Assembly: GCF_900163645.1 (NCBI RefSeq)
Contig: NZ_FUKM01000057.1
Coordinates: forward strand, 310,001 to 374,000
Reading direction: 5' to 3'
Length of the DNA: 64,000 nt
From: Halomonas citrativorans
GTDB lineage: Bacteria; Pseudomonadota; Gammaproteobacteria; Pseudomonadales; Halomonadaceae
Shown here in pieces: positions 17,103-26,203 of the stretch (position 1 is the stretch's first letter; the number at the start of each line of letters is the position of its first letter). The notes beneath the pieces are model-generated. The model was given only the letters and a program-made list of their open reading frames with translations, had not been told where the DNA came from and made no database searches. The translations under genes and the position numbers were made by a program.

Positions 17103-17720
17103 TTAAAACTCAGTCCTCAACGTAAGCGAGGCACTACGTGGGGCGCCGTAAGCCGTAGCGGTTGTAGTAGCGTTGGTCGAGCAGGTTGTCGACGTTAAGC
17201 GTTACGCTGGTTTCATCGTTGATATCGTATTTTGCCATGGCGTTAACGATGGCGTAGCCGGGCCAGTTGACGGCAGTGGAACCTGTGCTGACGCCGTTTG
17301 TAGGTTGGCCTGCCGGGCCTGATATCGCATGGGTGTTGCTTTGCGCGTACACACCGCCGCCGAAGGTCATGCGGTTCAAGAAACCGGACGGTTCATACGT
17401 AGTGGAAAGCTTGAACAGATGCGATGGGTCGCTGCTGCCATCCGAGTCCACACGGCGGAAGTGCAGGTAAGTGTAGCCACCGTAAACATTCCAGTTGGGC
17501 GTCAAAGAGCCGGCGATCTCCAGGTCGATGCCATCGGTTTCATAGCTGTCGCCCACGATGGGTTTAACCGTGGCGCCGCTGGTGGTTTCACGGGTTTGCG
17601 GCGTGAATGTGCTGGTGTAGCTTGCATATAGCGAGTGATTGTCCGTGAGGTCATACACCACGCCCGCGTAGGGGTTACCACGCCGTTTTCGTGCTGACTT
17701 GAGTGATCACTTGTGCGCAG
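17103..17720 (-). pseudogene. TonB-dependent siderophore receptor, C-terminal remnant with frameshifts
   Basis: About 200 C-terminal residues of an outer-membrane ferric-siderophore receptor remain, including NHSLYASYTSTFTPQT, NWNVYGGYTYLHF and TLNVDNLLDQRYYNRYG. Two frame breaks are visible. Upstream, SSQHENGVVTP is one base out of frame with YAGVVYDL (one C missing from a C-run near 17680). Near the end, the proper finish APRSASLTLRTEF is out of frame with RYYNRYG, by one extra T or a 7-bp partial duplication (TACGGCT-TACGGC). The plug domain and most of the barrel are gone; homology ends near 17720. The terminator after it is intact. Confidence 0.85.
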
Positions 17721-17891
17721 TATCGTCATGGCGCATCGCGGCAGATTGGCGCTCAAAAACCGAACCGGTGGCGGGCTACGTGTTGTAATGGCGCTACCCG
17801 CCTGTGCTGACACGTCAAGGGAAAGCGCCTCTTGATGCGTGTGGCTTCGGCGCGGGGATAGGGCTTGAGATGAGCGGGGCAAGCGTAAGAA

Positions 17892-18368
17892 TTAGCGCAG
17901 CAGCAGGTCTTCCTTAATGGGAATAAACGCGCTCGCTTCGTTCATTAGTGACGCAGCGGTGAGCTGGGGGACGCCATATACCTCTACTTTTTTCCCATAC
18001 TTGACGCGAATTTTATTCACCAGCAGGTCAAAATCGCCATCACCCGTTACCAGTACGATAACGTCGGCGTGCTCTGCGTACTCGATGGCATCCAGCGCAA
18101 TACCCACATCCCAATCGCCCTTGGCAGAACCATCGGCGCGTTGAATAAAGGGCTTTAGCTTCACCTCAAAACCAATGGCTCTGAGTATATTTTGAAACTC
18201 GCGCTGTTTCTTATCGCCTTTATCAATGGCATAGCAAAACGCACCCACCACGTCTCTGTTGGCGGTGGCTTGCGCCCAAAACCGGTTGTAATCAAAGTTT
18301 CTCCGATATGCATCCCGCGTGGTGTAGTAGACGTTTTGTGTATCAATAAAGATGGCGACGTTGGTCAT
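17892..18368 (-). CDS. NYN domain protein (LabA/DUF88-like)
   Basis: A 158-residue protein covering one NYN domain, a PIN-like nuclease fold. It starts NVAIFIDTQNVYY with the first acidic residue (Asp9), and carries GDWDVGIALDAIEYAE and LVTGDGDFDLLVNKIR with further conserved aspartates. Proteins of this LabA-like group are thought to be metal-dependent RNases. No partner domain is attached. It is intact, although flanked on both sides by gene remnants (TonB receptor and cyoD). Whether it was carried with them or survived the decay is not clear. Confidence 0.88.
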   Translation of the reverse strand: MTNVAIFIDTQNVYYTTRDAYRRNFDYNRFWAQATANRDVVGAFCYAIDKGDKKQREFQNILRAIGFEVKLKPFIQRADGSAKGDWDVGIALDAIEYAEHADVIVLVTGDGDFDLLVNKIRVKYGKKVEVYGVPQLTAASLMNEASAFIPIKEDLLLR

Positions 18369-18397
18369 AAGTATGGCTCGTTGCGAACTATCCCATC

Positions 18398-18615
18398 ATG
18401 CGGGCATGTTGGTCCCATAGCATCCAGATCGTACCGGCCACGATGATAAGCACGATCAGTGTGGTGAAGAGGATACGCTTTAGAGCGTCCCGGTGCGATT
18501 TAGCCTAGCCAATATGTAGGAAAAAAGCGCAGATGAACAATGAAGTGCACCAGTGCGAGCGCACCGAATACCATGAGGGCAGGCATGCCTGTTAGCAGGC
18601 TCAGGGAGATATTTG
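18398..18615 (-). pseudogene. cyoD: Cytochrome bo oxidase subunit IV (cyoD) remnant
   Basis: Read on the minus strand, PALMVFGALALVHFIVHLRFF is followed, after removing one T from a T-run near 18526, by LHIG, an in-frame TAG, then AKSHRDALKRILFTTLIV and GTIWMLWDQHARMMG. The pattern (a helix ending VHL..FLH, a loop, then a helix ending GSIWIMWNLN..MM) is that of CyoD, the small three-helix subunit IV of the cytochrome bo quinol oxidase. One frameshift, one stop and a missing N-terminus mark it as dead. No other cyo gene is nearby. Confidence 0.65.
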
Positions 18616-18688
18616 CACATGACTCACTCTGAGCTGATCTTGCAGGCAAATGAGCGCTGGATAGGCCATTCATTATTGGCACGTCATT

Positions 18689-18729
18689 CATGAAACGCCC
18701 CGCCATGTTTCGTCGGCGGGCGTTTCATG
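18689..18729. terminator. Large GC-rich hairpin after the chemoreceptor gene
   Basis: ATGAAACGCCCGCC / GGCGGGGCGTTTCAT can form a long stem (one mismatch) directly after the chemoreceptor stop codon. No clear T-run follows, but the position suits a terminator. Confidence 0.6.
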
Positions 18730-18737
18730 AAAGGGTC

Positions 18738-20687
18738 TCAGTAGCTGTGATGCGCTAATGCGAATGTATTACTTTCCTCGGTGACCTTAAAGCGACCTAC
18801 CATGCTGGCCATGTCGCCTGCTTGGTCGTCCAGTGAGCGGCTCGCTGTGGCGACCTGCTCGACCAGCGCAGCATTCTGCTGAGTGACTTCTTCCAACTGG
18901 GTTAACGCCTGATTAATTTGCTCAATGCCTGATGACTGTTCGGTGGTTGCTGCGGATATTTCTGACACCAAAGCAGCCGTATGCTGAGCGCGTTCTGCAA
19001 TGTTTTTTAGCGTATCGCTTGTTGAGGTAACAAGCTCTTCCCCGTCTTCTATACTTTTAACGTTATTGTCGATCAGCTTTCGAATCTGCTTGGCTTCTTC
19101 TGCACTTCGGCTTGCCAGGTTACGTACCTCTGAGGCTACCACTGCAAATCCACGCCCTTGCTCCCCGGCTCTTGCGGCTTCTACGGAGGCATTCAAGGCT
19201 AGGATATTGGTCTGGAAAGCGATGTTATCAATGGCTTCCACTATCGCGGTGACTTGCTGATTGGCTTCATGGATCTGCTCCATCGCCATACGCGCCCGTT
19301 CGGCTATATCGTTAGCGGAATTTGCCTGGCTTGCCATGTCCTGTGTAGAACGACGTGCTTCCTGAGCCGTATCTGCACTTTGCTTCACGGTGGCCGTAAT
19401 CTGCTCCATGCTGGATGCCGTTTCCACAAGCGACGCAGATTGCTCTTCGGTGCGCTGGGCAAGGTCTGCATTCCCCTTGGCAATCTCCTTGCTGGCAACT
19501 TCGACAGACTGAGCACCCTGCTTGATGCTGGCCACCAGCTCTTCCGTTTTAGCCGTTGATTCGTTGAACGCCTGATAAAGCTGTGACAACTCATCGCTTC
19601 CTGGAATCGCCAAGCGCTGAGTCAGATCTCCTCCACGTGTCTGGATGTTTTCAAGCGCTATTTTTAGCGGGCGTACAATACTGCGGACAATGAGCACAGA
19701 AAGCAGAACCGCTAACAGAGCCGCCGCTAAGGAGCACGCCAGATAATACGCCAGCTCGCTGACCGCGTTGTCACGCAAGCTCTGGGCTGTTTCAAGCAGA
19801 AGATCGGCCGCTTCTCGTCCTACTTCCGCCTGGCTGTCAATCAGCATGGTTTGTTGGTCAAACCACTGCTGGTGATTGATATTGAAATCTCCAGCCGTGC
19901 CTTGCTCCACCGCGGTACGTCGCATGTCAGCAAGCGTTTTAGCAAGATCACTTTCCAGTATAGCTGCCAGCTCGCTCTGCAGGCTGGCATTGGAAAGCTG
20001 ATTAAACGTTTTAAGGTATGCTTCTGATCGGCCTGTGATCGACAGCAAATTGGCGAACGCGGTAGAAGACATGGCGTCTGCACTAAAAGCGGTTGTTAAC
20101 ATGGCCCGCTCAATACCCGCTAGTTCTTTTATGTTTAACAAATTGTAATAAGCATTGAGCTGTCGAACAATTTCTCCGCGCTCAACGCTAAAGGTAAGTT
20201 GGCTGACAATGTTGATTAAAAAATCATTAATGTCCGTATAATAACGGTTGGATTGATCGCCTGGTATTTCCAGCCTGTCGGCGCGCAAACGGATTGTGTT
20301 TATCTCATGCAAAATTTGTTTAGCTTGAACTACCTGCTCTTGAACGCTTGTGTCATCTTCAGAAAAGATAAGATTTTCGGTATAAAGATTGAACTTCTCA
20401 ATCTGTCCATCGGTCACCTTGCGCTGGCTAGGCAGCTCAGTGCGAAAGTTTTGCCCGCGGCTGCCTAAAAAGGCGGCTGTCATACCACGCTCGCGCTGAA
20501 GTTCATGAACCAGGTCACCGGCATACTGGCTCAGTACCGTCATCTCCTGAAGATGATTCATTTCAGACACAATCGCTTTACGTTCTAAAATACCTGACAC
20601 TGCTAGCCAGGTCATGGCTAGCAATGGCAAGGCGAGAACCAGAATAAACTTACGGCCTATAGTAATACGGTGTAATACCTTCAGCAT
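18738..20687 (-). CDS. Methyl-accepting chemotaxis protein with NIT sensor domain
   Basis: A 649-residue chemoreceptor. TM1 is at about 13-33. The periplasmic part is a NIT (nitrate/nitrite-sensing) helical domain, marked by [22 protein letters not shown]2 is at about 312-335, followed by HAMP ([19 protein letters not shown]) and a cytoplasmic signalling region. The hairpin tip is [22 protein letters not shown], which binds CheA/CheW. Methylation-type EEQSASL and [13 protein letters not shown] segments lie on either side. It is monocistronic. NIT domains can sense nitrate or nitrite, but several respond to other ligands, so the stimulus is uncertain. No CheR-tethering pentapeptide is seen at the C-terminus. 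Confidence 0.93.
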   Translation of the reverse strand: MLKVLHRITIGRKFILVLALPLLAMTWLAVSGILERKAIVSEMNHLQEMTVLSQYAGDLVHELQRERGMTAAFLGSRGQNFRTELPSQRKVTDGQIEKFNLYTENLIFSEDDTSVQEQVVQAKQILHEINTIRLRADRLEIPGDQSNRYYTDINDFLINIVSQLTFSVERGEIVRQLNAYYNLLNIKELAGIERAMLTTAFSADAMSSTAFANLLSITGRSEAYLKTFNQLSNASLQSELAAILESDLAKTLADMRRTAVEQGTAGDFNINHQQWFDQQTMLIDSQAEVGREAADLLLETAQSLRDNAVSELAYYLACSLAAALLAVLLSVLIVRSIVRPLKIALENIQTRGGDLTQRLAIPGSDELSQLYQAFNESTAKTEELVASIKQGAQSVEVASKEIAKGNADLAQRTEEQSASLVETASSMEQITATVKQSADTAQEARRSTQDMASQANSANDIAERARMAMEQIHEANQQVTAIVEAIDNIAFQTNILALNASVEAARAGEQGRGFAVVASEVRNLASRSAEEAKQIRKLIDNNVKSIEDGEELVTSTSDTLKNIAERAQHTAALVSEISAATTEQSSGIEQINQALTQLEEVTQQNAALVEQVATASRSLDDQAGDMASMVGRFKVTEESNTFALAHHSY

Positions 20688-21256
20688 TATGTTTTCTCAC
20701 ATGAAAAGGATAATTTATGACAACGACGTTGAAAAGCTGACCATAACCTGCGCGTGTGCCTGTGCATTAATGGCTTGCTTACTTTTATCGGCAATGAGCG
20801 TTATAGCTGAAGCCATGAGGGGAGAAGATGATTTTAGGCTTGATCTAAGTCAAATTTAGTTAAAAATCAGACTTGTCTATCTTGACGGTAAGTTTTTATG
20901 ACTTTTTTGAAGTCTATAGTTGATGTGTTTAAAGTGATTTTTATTTTTTCTTATCAGTTGTTTCTTTTTTTAATGGTGGCGTCGCTGTTAGATAGCAAGG
21001 TGTCGTAAAGGAGATGGTGGGGCGATGTGCGATCTAAGTGGCATGTTGGTGGGTGTTAACGTCGTATGTTTAATGTCTGCTCACTTGGTTATCTGAGTGG
21101 ATAGAGAGCAAAGAAGATCAACATTACATGTTAGATAGTTCACCCAGAGAGCTTCTTCATATCAAAAGTGACCAAAACTCGCGAGGTGATAAATAAATGC
21201 TGATCTTGAAAGGCGGTTTGATGTGGCAAGCCGCCCTAATAGATAAAGTAATATAG
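20688..21256. other. Intergenic region upstream of the chemoreceptor gene
   Basis: This stretch of 569 bases lies upstream of the chemoreceptor gene and downstream of the pseudoazurin gene. A 52-codon frame (20701-20859, plus strand) with one hydrophobic segment is present, but no ribosome site or recognisable similarity supports it. A small dyad (GGCGG / CCGCC at about 21212-21235) may help end pseudoazurin transcription. Nothing else is seen. Confidence 0.5.
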
Positions 21257-21691
21257 TTAATTGTTTGCCTGCCGTGACAGGATTTCAACAAAACGCTGGC
21301 GTGCCGGTGCAGGCAGGTTGTCGGGCAGATCCTCTTCCGTCGCGGTGGTATCGCCGACTTGAATCAGCATCACCATGCCCATGGTGTAATGTGGCGAGCA
21401 CTTAATGCCCCAAATGCCCTCGGCATTCAGTGTTACCTCAATCTCTTCGTTAATATTGCCTACAAATGCCTCGCCGCCTTCGGGGATCATGCCGTCAATG
21501 GTGGCCGCATTATGCCCCGGGGCGGTGGCTAGAAATTTCACCGTATCGCCAGGTTGAACAATAAGATAGTCCGGTGCGAAAGGCATTGGCCCGGTATCAT
21601 TGCGGTTCAGCATCTCAACGGTATGTGTGTTGGCTAGAGCCGCCAGCGGTAGCAGACCAAGCAGAACAATAAGTCGTTGCATCATTTTCAT
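21257..21691 (-). CDS. Pseudoazurin (blue copper protein)
   Basis: A 144-residue periplasmic type-1 copper protein. A signal peptide of about 20 residues (ending LAALA) precedes the cupredoxin fold. The four copper ligands are visible: His60 (PGHNA), Cys98 and His101 (IKCSPH), and Met106. Spacing Cys-x2-His-x4-Met is that of pseudoazurins. These shuttle electrons in the periplasm, classically to copper nitrite reductase or to cytochrome c peroxidase and oxidases. It lies 72 bases downstream of a binding-protein gene under a cobalamin riboswitch, so it may share that transcript. No nitrite reductase gene is in the window. Confidence 0.93.
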   Translation of the reverse strand: MKMMQRLIVLLGLLPLAALANTHTVEMLNRNDTGPMPFAPDYLIVQPGDTVKFLATAPGHNAATIDGMIPEGGEAFVGNINEEIEVTLNAEGIWGIKCSPHYTMGMVMLIQVGDTTATEEDLPDNLPAPARQRFVEILSRQANN

Positions 21692-21763
21692 AGTGAGTAA
21701 GCCCATACATTAATGAGTAAGAAGCGCGCCCTTGGGGCACGCTCAATGTGGCGGCGCAATGCC

Positions 21764-22777
21764 TCACGGTGATAGGTCAAATTCCGCTAACTGGTTGGCG
21801 AGTGCTTCCAGCGCAAAGATCGCTCGAACCGAGGGGTCCATCGCATGGGCATCAATCTCAATAATGCGGCCTTGTTGCACGGCTTCGGTCATGCTGGTGA
21901 CAGGGTCTGACGCAAGATACGCCCGCTTGGCGGCAATGTCGTCGGCTGGGAACCGACGGCGATCCATTCTGGCGGCAGCAATAAACGTGGGATCACTTCT
22001 AACAATGGTTTCCCAACCGACGGTGGGCCACTCCTCTTCTGATGTCACGACGTTAGCGATGCCCAGCTTCGACATCATCCAGCCGGGCACGCTATTAACA
22101 CCTGCCACGTAAGGGTCGATGCCCAGGTCGGCGGAGGAGTACCAAAACACGCCGGTAGTATCGTCCGGTAAATCAAGAGCCGCCGCTTTTTCGATGGCCG
22201 CAGCTTCACGCGCCTTCAGTTCGGTTATCAGCTCGTCACCGCGTTCGGCAACATCAAACATCTGCGCAAGCGTCGCGATGCTGTTGTAAAGCAGTTCGGT
22301 ATCAAACAGCGTTGTGCGGGCGCCGTCCATGCTCTGGTGGTTGCTTTTGCCAATACACTCCGTGGGCATGGTCCAGCTGGGAATGCCCACATCGGCAAAC
22401 ATCTCAGGCGTACCGACCACGCCTGCGGGTCCAATCATCCACTCATAGGCAGATATCACCAGGTCGGGCTTGGTAGCCACCACGCTTTCGTAGCTTGGTG
22501 CATCATCCGCCAACCGTTCGACATTAGCGTCAATGTCAGCAAACTCCTCCAGTACCGGGTTAATCCAGAGTGCGGTGCCAGCAACCGTATCTTCAAGGCC
22601 CAGCATGTAAAGGATCTCGGTGGGCGCTTGGCCGATACTCACTACCCGCTCAGGGGGCGATTCTAGTGTGATCTCGTGCCCGCAGCTTTCAAGCGTCAAG
22701 GGGTAATCGGTGGCGGCATTGGCGGTTTGCCCAAGCCAAAGGCTGGCGACAGCCGCCGTGGTTAATCTCAACATCAT
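21764..22777 (-). CDS. Periplasmic metal-chelate/corrinoid-binding protein
   Basis: A 337-residue class III periplasmic binding protein (Peripla_BP_2, the FepB/BtuF fold). The signal peptide ends about LGQTANA. The typical strand PPERVVSIGQAPTEILYMLG and the segment VATKPDLVISAYEW are present. A cobalamin riboswitch directly upstream argues that the ligand is a corrinoid or a related cobalt compound rather than a ferric siderophore. The start ATG at 22777 follows GGGAG by five bases; a GTG two codons earlier is possible. No permease or ATPase genes adjoin it, so it must work with a transporter encoded elsewhere. Confidence 0.88.
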   Translation of the reverse strand: MMLRLTTAAVASLWLGQTANAATDYPLTLESCGHEITLESPPERVVSIGQAPTEILYMLGLEDTVAGTALWINPVLEEFADIDANVERLADDAPSYESVVATKPDLVISAYEWMIGPAGVVGTPEMFADVGIPSWTMPTECIGKSNHQSMDGARTTLFDTELLYNSIATLAQMFDVAERGDELITELKAREAAAIEKAAALDLPDDTTGVFWYSSADLGIDPYVAGVNSVPGWMMSKLGIANVVTSEEEWPTVGWETIVRSDPTFIAAARMDRRRFPADDIAAKRAYLASDPVTSMTEAVQQGRIIEIDAHAMDPSVRAIFALEALANQLAEFDLSP

Positions 22778-22861
22778 GTACACTCCCGTGCATGATGAGC
22801 AGGCCGCTGGCGTGTAGCTGGCTAAGTAGCCAGCCGAGCCGACCCGCTCGATGAAGGTTAG

Positions 22862-23035
22862 GGTGTCGGCAGGTCTCCTGACTGACGGGTCGTCGCTAGC
22901 TCACCTTCCCAGACATAGCGTCCAGTGGCATTGTCGAGCATCGCTCGCCGCCTACAGTTGCGGGGGCAGTTCCGTTTCGCGGCCAGGCCACGGCGGATTC
23001 TCTATTAGGTTCTCGAAAGAACACCGACGTGGCTA
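22862..23035 (-). ncRNA. Cobalamin riboswitch
   Basis: Read on the minus strand, all landmarks of the B12 element occur in order: TCGGTGTTCTT, then CTGCCCCCGCAACTGTA, GGCGGCGAG, GCCACTGG, TGGGAAGGTGA, GACGACCCGTCAGTCAGG and AGACCTGCCGACAC. It lies 85 bases upstream of the binding-protein start. Between them GGCTGGCTACTTAGCCAGC can form a hairpin, a possible expression platform near the ribosome site. Cobalamin binding would lower expression of the gene(s) downstream. Confidence 0.95.
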
Positions 23036-23155
23036 TTCTAGGGGGTAACGATGAGGCTTAACATGGTTAAAATTAGCCTGGGATCACCTCTTTCTGGTTG
23101 CGATAAGCGCGTGGCGTACCTAACTTGAGGGGAAACTTCCAGGAGCAAGGATGCC

Positions 23156-23620
23156 ATGGCTAGCTACCCCGCCTCATCAGTATTTGATACCCAACGCTCG
23201 CTGTGGGCAGCCATTCTGATGGGAATTGGTGTCATGGCCGCTGTCGATGAAATCGTCTTCCACCAACTGCTTCAATGGCACCATTTTTTCGATTTCTCCA
23301 CACCTGCGTTTGGGATCCTCTCGGACGGTTTGCTGCATGCCTTTGAACTCCTTGCCATCGTGGTTGGGGTGTTTATGCTGCTTGATCTTTCCCAGCGCAA
23401 ACGGTTGTCGATCCCATGGGCTCAAGCGGGCTTCTTTCTGGGGATGGGCGGGTTTCAGCTTTTCGATGGTGTTATTAACCACAAGATTTTACGCCTGCAC
23501 CAGATTCGCTATGGGGTTGATCCGCTGATGTATGACGTGGTGTGGAATGGCGCGGCGATAGGATTATTGTTGGTAGGCGTCTGGCTGCTTTTTCGCGCCA
23601 AGCATTTGGCGCGTCGTTAA
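23156..23620 (+). CDS. DUF2243 membrane protein
   Basis: A 154-residue integral membrane protein with four predicted helices. It belongs to DUF2243 by the segments VDEIVFHQLLQWHHF, SDGLLHAFELLAIVVG and FDGVINHKILRLHQIRYG, which carry conserved histidines at the membrane face. Its function is unproven. The two-base gap to the CtaG-type gene downstream shows co-translation. The pair suggests a role in copper delivery or terminal-oxidase assembly, by association only. Confidence 0.88.
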   Translation: MASYPASSVFDTQRSLWAAILMGIGVMAAVDEIVFHQLLQWHHFFDFSTPAFGILSDGLLHAFELLAIVVGVFMLLDLSQRKRLSIPWAQAGFFLGMGGFQLFDGVINHKILRLHQIRYGVDPLMYDVVWNGAAIGLLLVGVWLLFRAKHLARR

Positions 23621-23622
23621 GC

Positions 23623-24447
23623 ATGCAGGCTCACGATCACGCCGCTCATGGGTCGATGCTTGATTGGCTGCCCGTGGCACTGATCGTTCTACTTACGCTG
23701 GCGTATCTTCTGGCCGCTTATGCCCAGCGGCAACAAACAGCCGGATGGAGCGTTTGGCGAAGTATCTTTTTTAGCCTGGGTAGTCTGCTGATAGCTATCG
23801 CCGTGGCGCCCCCTTTAATGGCTTGGGCGCACCATGATCTAGTGGGCCACATGGTTTTGCATCTATTAATTGGTATGTTTGCACCGCTCGCTTGGGTACT
23901 GGCGGCCCCTGTTACGTTACTGCTACGCGCCTTGCCTCAGGCGGGCGGAAGACGAGTCGTCGCTTTGCTACACAGCCGGTTTGTGCGCTTTGTTTCACAC
24001 CCGGTTAGCGCACTTGTGCTCAATATCGGCGGTATGTACGTGCTCTATTTAACGCCGCTTTATGCGCTATCTCTCCATCACCCGATAGTGCATGTTGTCA
24101 TACACCTGCACTTTCTTTTGGCCGGGTACCTGTTCTGCTGGACGATTCTGGCCGAGCCTGATGTGTCGCCCCATCGGCTGAGCCTGCTTTTTCGGATGGG
24201 CGTACTGTTTGCGTCTATTGCCACTCATAGCCTGTTGGGCAAGCTGATGTACGGCTACGGTTGGCCTCGTGGTACTGGCCATTCGCTTGAGGAAGTACAG
24301 GCCGCCGCCCAATGGATGTATTACGGCGGCGACCTGGCGGAAGTGCTGCTGGCCGTGGTGTTGTTAACGCTTTGGTTGCGCACGCCCGTTGAGCGGCGTG
24401 AGGGGGTGTTGGAGAGCGCTAGCGCTAAGCCCAAGACGAGCGTTTAA
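23623..24447 (+). CDS. CtaG-type cytochrome c oxidase assembly protein (caa3_CtaG)
   Basis: A 274-residue polytopic membrane protein with about seven helices and many conserved histidines (AWAHHDLVGHMVLHLLIG, LHHPIVHVVIHLHFLLAGY, ATHSLLGKLMYG). This is the caa3_CtaG family first linked to Bacillus caa3 oxidase formation; it is unrelated to the Cox11-type CtaG. The internal ATG just after the DUF2243 stop is chosen as start; the longer frame overlaps the upstream gene by 79 bases. The histidine-rich N-terminus (QAHDHAAHG) may bind metal. Confidence 0.88.
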   Translation: MQAHDHAAHGSMLDWLPVALIVLLTLAYLLAAYAQRQQTAGWSVWRSIFFSLGSLLIAIAVAPPLMAWAHHDLVGHMVLHLLIGMFAPLAWVLAAPVTLLLRALPQAGGRRVVALLHSRFVRFVSHPVSALVLNIGGMYVLYLTPLYALSLHHPIVHVVIHLHFLLAGYLFCWTILAEPDVSPHRLSLLFRMGVLFASIATHSLLGKLMYGYGWPRGTGHSLEEVQAAAQWMYYGGDLAEVLLAVVLLTLWLRTPVERREGVLESASAKPKTSV

Positions 24448-24576
24448 GAGCTATAGCTGATGTTTGCAGTAGTGCTTTTTTAACGCCCGCTGTGTTAACT
24501 ACATCTTAATGCAAGCATTGGCTTCCTGCGCAGTGCCGATTTTCTTTTATATTACAAGTCACCATTATTGAGATTT

Positions 24577-25332
24577 TCAACGCGGTCGCAGAATAGTTGG
24601 TCTTCTCTGAGCGAAAATGGATGTTAAATCCTCATCTCCATCGGTGATCAAAGTCCAGCGTGCTGGCAAGGGGGTCCAGTGCTGCTGACTGGCGCGACCA
24701 ATTTTGGTGGCGTCGGCCATAACATATACCTCGGCGGCGCGTGCGATCATCGCTTCCTTTAGCCAAGCTTGGTCAGGGCTTGCCTCGCATAACCCCTGCT
24801 CGGTGACGCCGTCAGCACTGAGAAAGAGGCGGTCGACCGTGAGTCGTGACAGTGTCTCGAATGCAAGCGGGCCGTAGACCGTCATGCTTGGCGTACGCAA
24901 GTCGCCACCTAGCACTGTTGTACGTCCTTCGGGGAGATGGGTGAGCAGCGGAAGTGCCGCCATGTTATTGGTGACAACATGCAAACCTTTGCGCTCATGT
25001 AAACGAGCGGCAAGAGCAGCAGTGGTTGTGCCACCATCTAGAAGCAGGGTGTCCCCATCTTCGATGCAGTCTAAAGCGCACTCTGCAAGGCGCATCTTGA
25101 TATTGCCTTGCCGTGTGCGGCGCTGCTCAAGAGTCAGCTCAGGCTCACGTTGGCCAATTGACGTAGCGGCACCGCCATAAGTCCGCACAAGCAAACCATC
25201 ACGCGATAGCGCACCCAAATCACGCCGCACGGTTGCTTCGGAAATACTGAAGTAGTGACATAGTGCTTCGATACTGCATATGCCCGAACGCACGGCTTCA
25301 AGCATGGCCTTACGGCGTTTAACTACTTTCAT
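24577..25332 (-). CDS. DeoR-family repressor of the TTT/acid-sugar genes
   Basis: A 251-residue DeoR-type regulator. The N-terminal HTH_DeoR contains ICSIEALCHYFSISEATVRRDLGALSRDG (given in parts; about residues 18-46). The C-terminal DeoRC sensor domain has LLDGGTTTAALAARL and LFLSADGVTEQGL, the phosphosugar-binding fold. It diverges from tctB over 339 bp, so it most likely represses the TctBCA transporter and perhaps the catabolic operon ending nearby. A phosphorylated sugar acid made by the DUF1537 kinase would be a sensible inducer; this is inference. Confidence 0.92.
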   Translation of the reverse strand: MKVVKRRKAMLEAVRSGICSIEALCHYFSISEATVRRDLGALSRDGLLVRTYGGAATSIGQREPELTLEQRRTRQGNIKMRLAECALDCIEDGDTLLLDGGTTTAALAARLHERKGLHVVTNNMAALPLLTHLPEGRTTVLGGDLRTPSMTVYGPLAFETLSRLTVDRLFLSADGVTEQGLCEASPDQAWLKEAMIARAAEVYVMADATKIGRASQQHWTPLPARWTLITDGDEDLTSIFAQRRPTILRPR

Positions 25333-25671
25333 GGCAAGTTAGCTCGGCTAATTTTATTGGCAGTGAGTATGCCAGCCAAGAGAGCTACTTGCACCACGGC
25401 TAAAGTCGCTATTTGTGATTGTTATGATCATGTTTGCTTTAGACATTAGTATAGCGCCTATCTTGTGGATGTTTTATTAAAATGCATTATTTTCAGTAAC
25501 TTGATTTTGTTTTTTGGTTTTTATTTCTTGATGTATAAATATAGACAGGTTGCTAAAAAGGATCGAAAAGATCATTTTGTCGGCAGGGTGTGAAGTTTTT
25601 GATTGGTTTGGTCGCCTTGGTGGAGCTAGGGTGTATCGATATAGGCAGAGCGAATTAAAGGGTAGGGCAAC
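25333..25671. other. Divergent promoter region (deoR / tctB)
   Basis: The 339 bases between the DeoR gene and tctB are AT-rich and hold both promoters. A TATAAAT box at about 25532 is a fair -10 candidate for tctB. ATGATCATGTTTGC at about 25422 partly resembles a dyad upstream of the DapA-like gene. No gene is seen. Confidence 0.5.
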
Positions 25672-26130
25672 ATGGCACTTAAGAAAACCGATTGCGGATT
25701 GGCGATTTTACTGTTGGCTTTCTGCGCTTTTGCAGCGTGGCGGACGACGTTGGTGCCTTCCTCGGGGGCGGGTAGTCAAGCTGGACCTGACTTCCTCCCT
25801 TGGATTGCAATTATCGGTATTGCGCTGCTTTCTGTAGGTTTGCTCATTCGAGGAGTCCGCACACCCGTACAGGTCTCCGAGAAGTCCTCGGCTGAAAGCT
25901 CGAAGATATCCTACGCAACGGTAGTACTGGTGTTATTTATCATCCTGATGACCGCTTACGCCATCTCATTTGAGCGAATTGGTTATTTGCCCAGCACGTT
26001 GGCGACATTCGTTATTGGCATGTTGCTTTTACGTGAGCGGCGGCCTCTTCAATTTCTGCTCGTACCCGCGGTGATCGTTGCCTGCGTCTATTTCGGCTTT
26101 ACGCATCTGCTTGATGTTTACTTGCCCTAG
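25672..26130 (+). CDS. tctB: Tripartite tricarboxylate transporter, small permease (TctB)
   Basis: A 152-residue membrane protein with four predicted helices: about 10-25, then LPWIAIIGIALLSVGLLI, TVVLVLFIILMTAYAIS and FLLVPAVIVACVYFGFTHLL. It is the small subunit of a TTT (TctABC) transporter. The PSSGAGSQAGPDFLPW stretch after the first helix is typical of TctB. First gene of tctB-tctC-tctA. AGGG lies five bases before the ATG. Confidence 0.9.
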   Translation: MALKKTDCGLAILLLAFCAFAAWRTTLVPSSGAGSQAGPDFLPWIAIIGIALLSVGLLIRGVRTPVQVSEKSSAESSKISYATVVLVLFIILMTAYAISFERIGYLPSTLATFVIGMLLLRERRPLQFLLVPAVIVACVYFGFTHLLDVYLP

Positions 26131-26203
26131 GGGAGACTTCTTCAAATAGAGACCCCAACCCGCCCAAACTGACAATAAACACTAAAACCATTGGAGAACG
26201 CAC

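Noticed and set aside
18500..18706. 68-codon minus-strand frame as an intact small membrane protein
   Set aside because: Its start lies in a hairpin and its tail continues, after a frameshift, as the C-terminus of CyoD; read as a remnant.
20701..20859. 52-codon plus-strand frame with one hydrophobic segment
   Set aside because: No ribosome site and no similarity; it overlaps the promoter region of the chemoreceptor gene.
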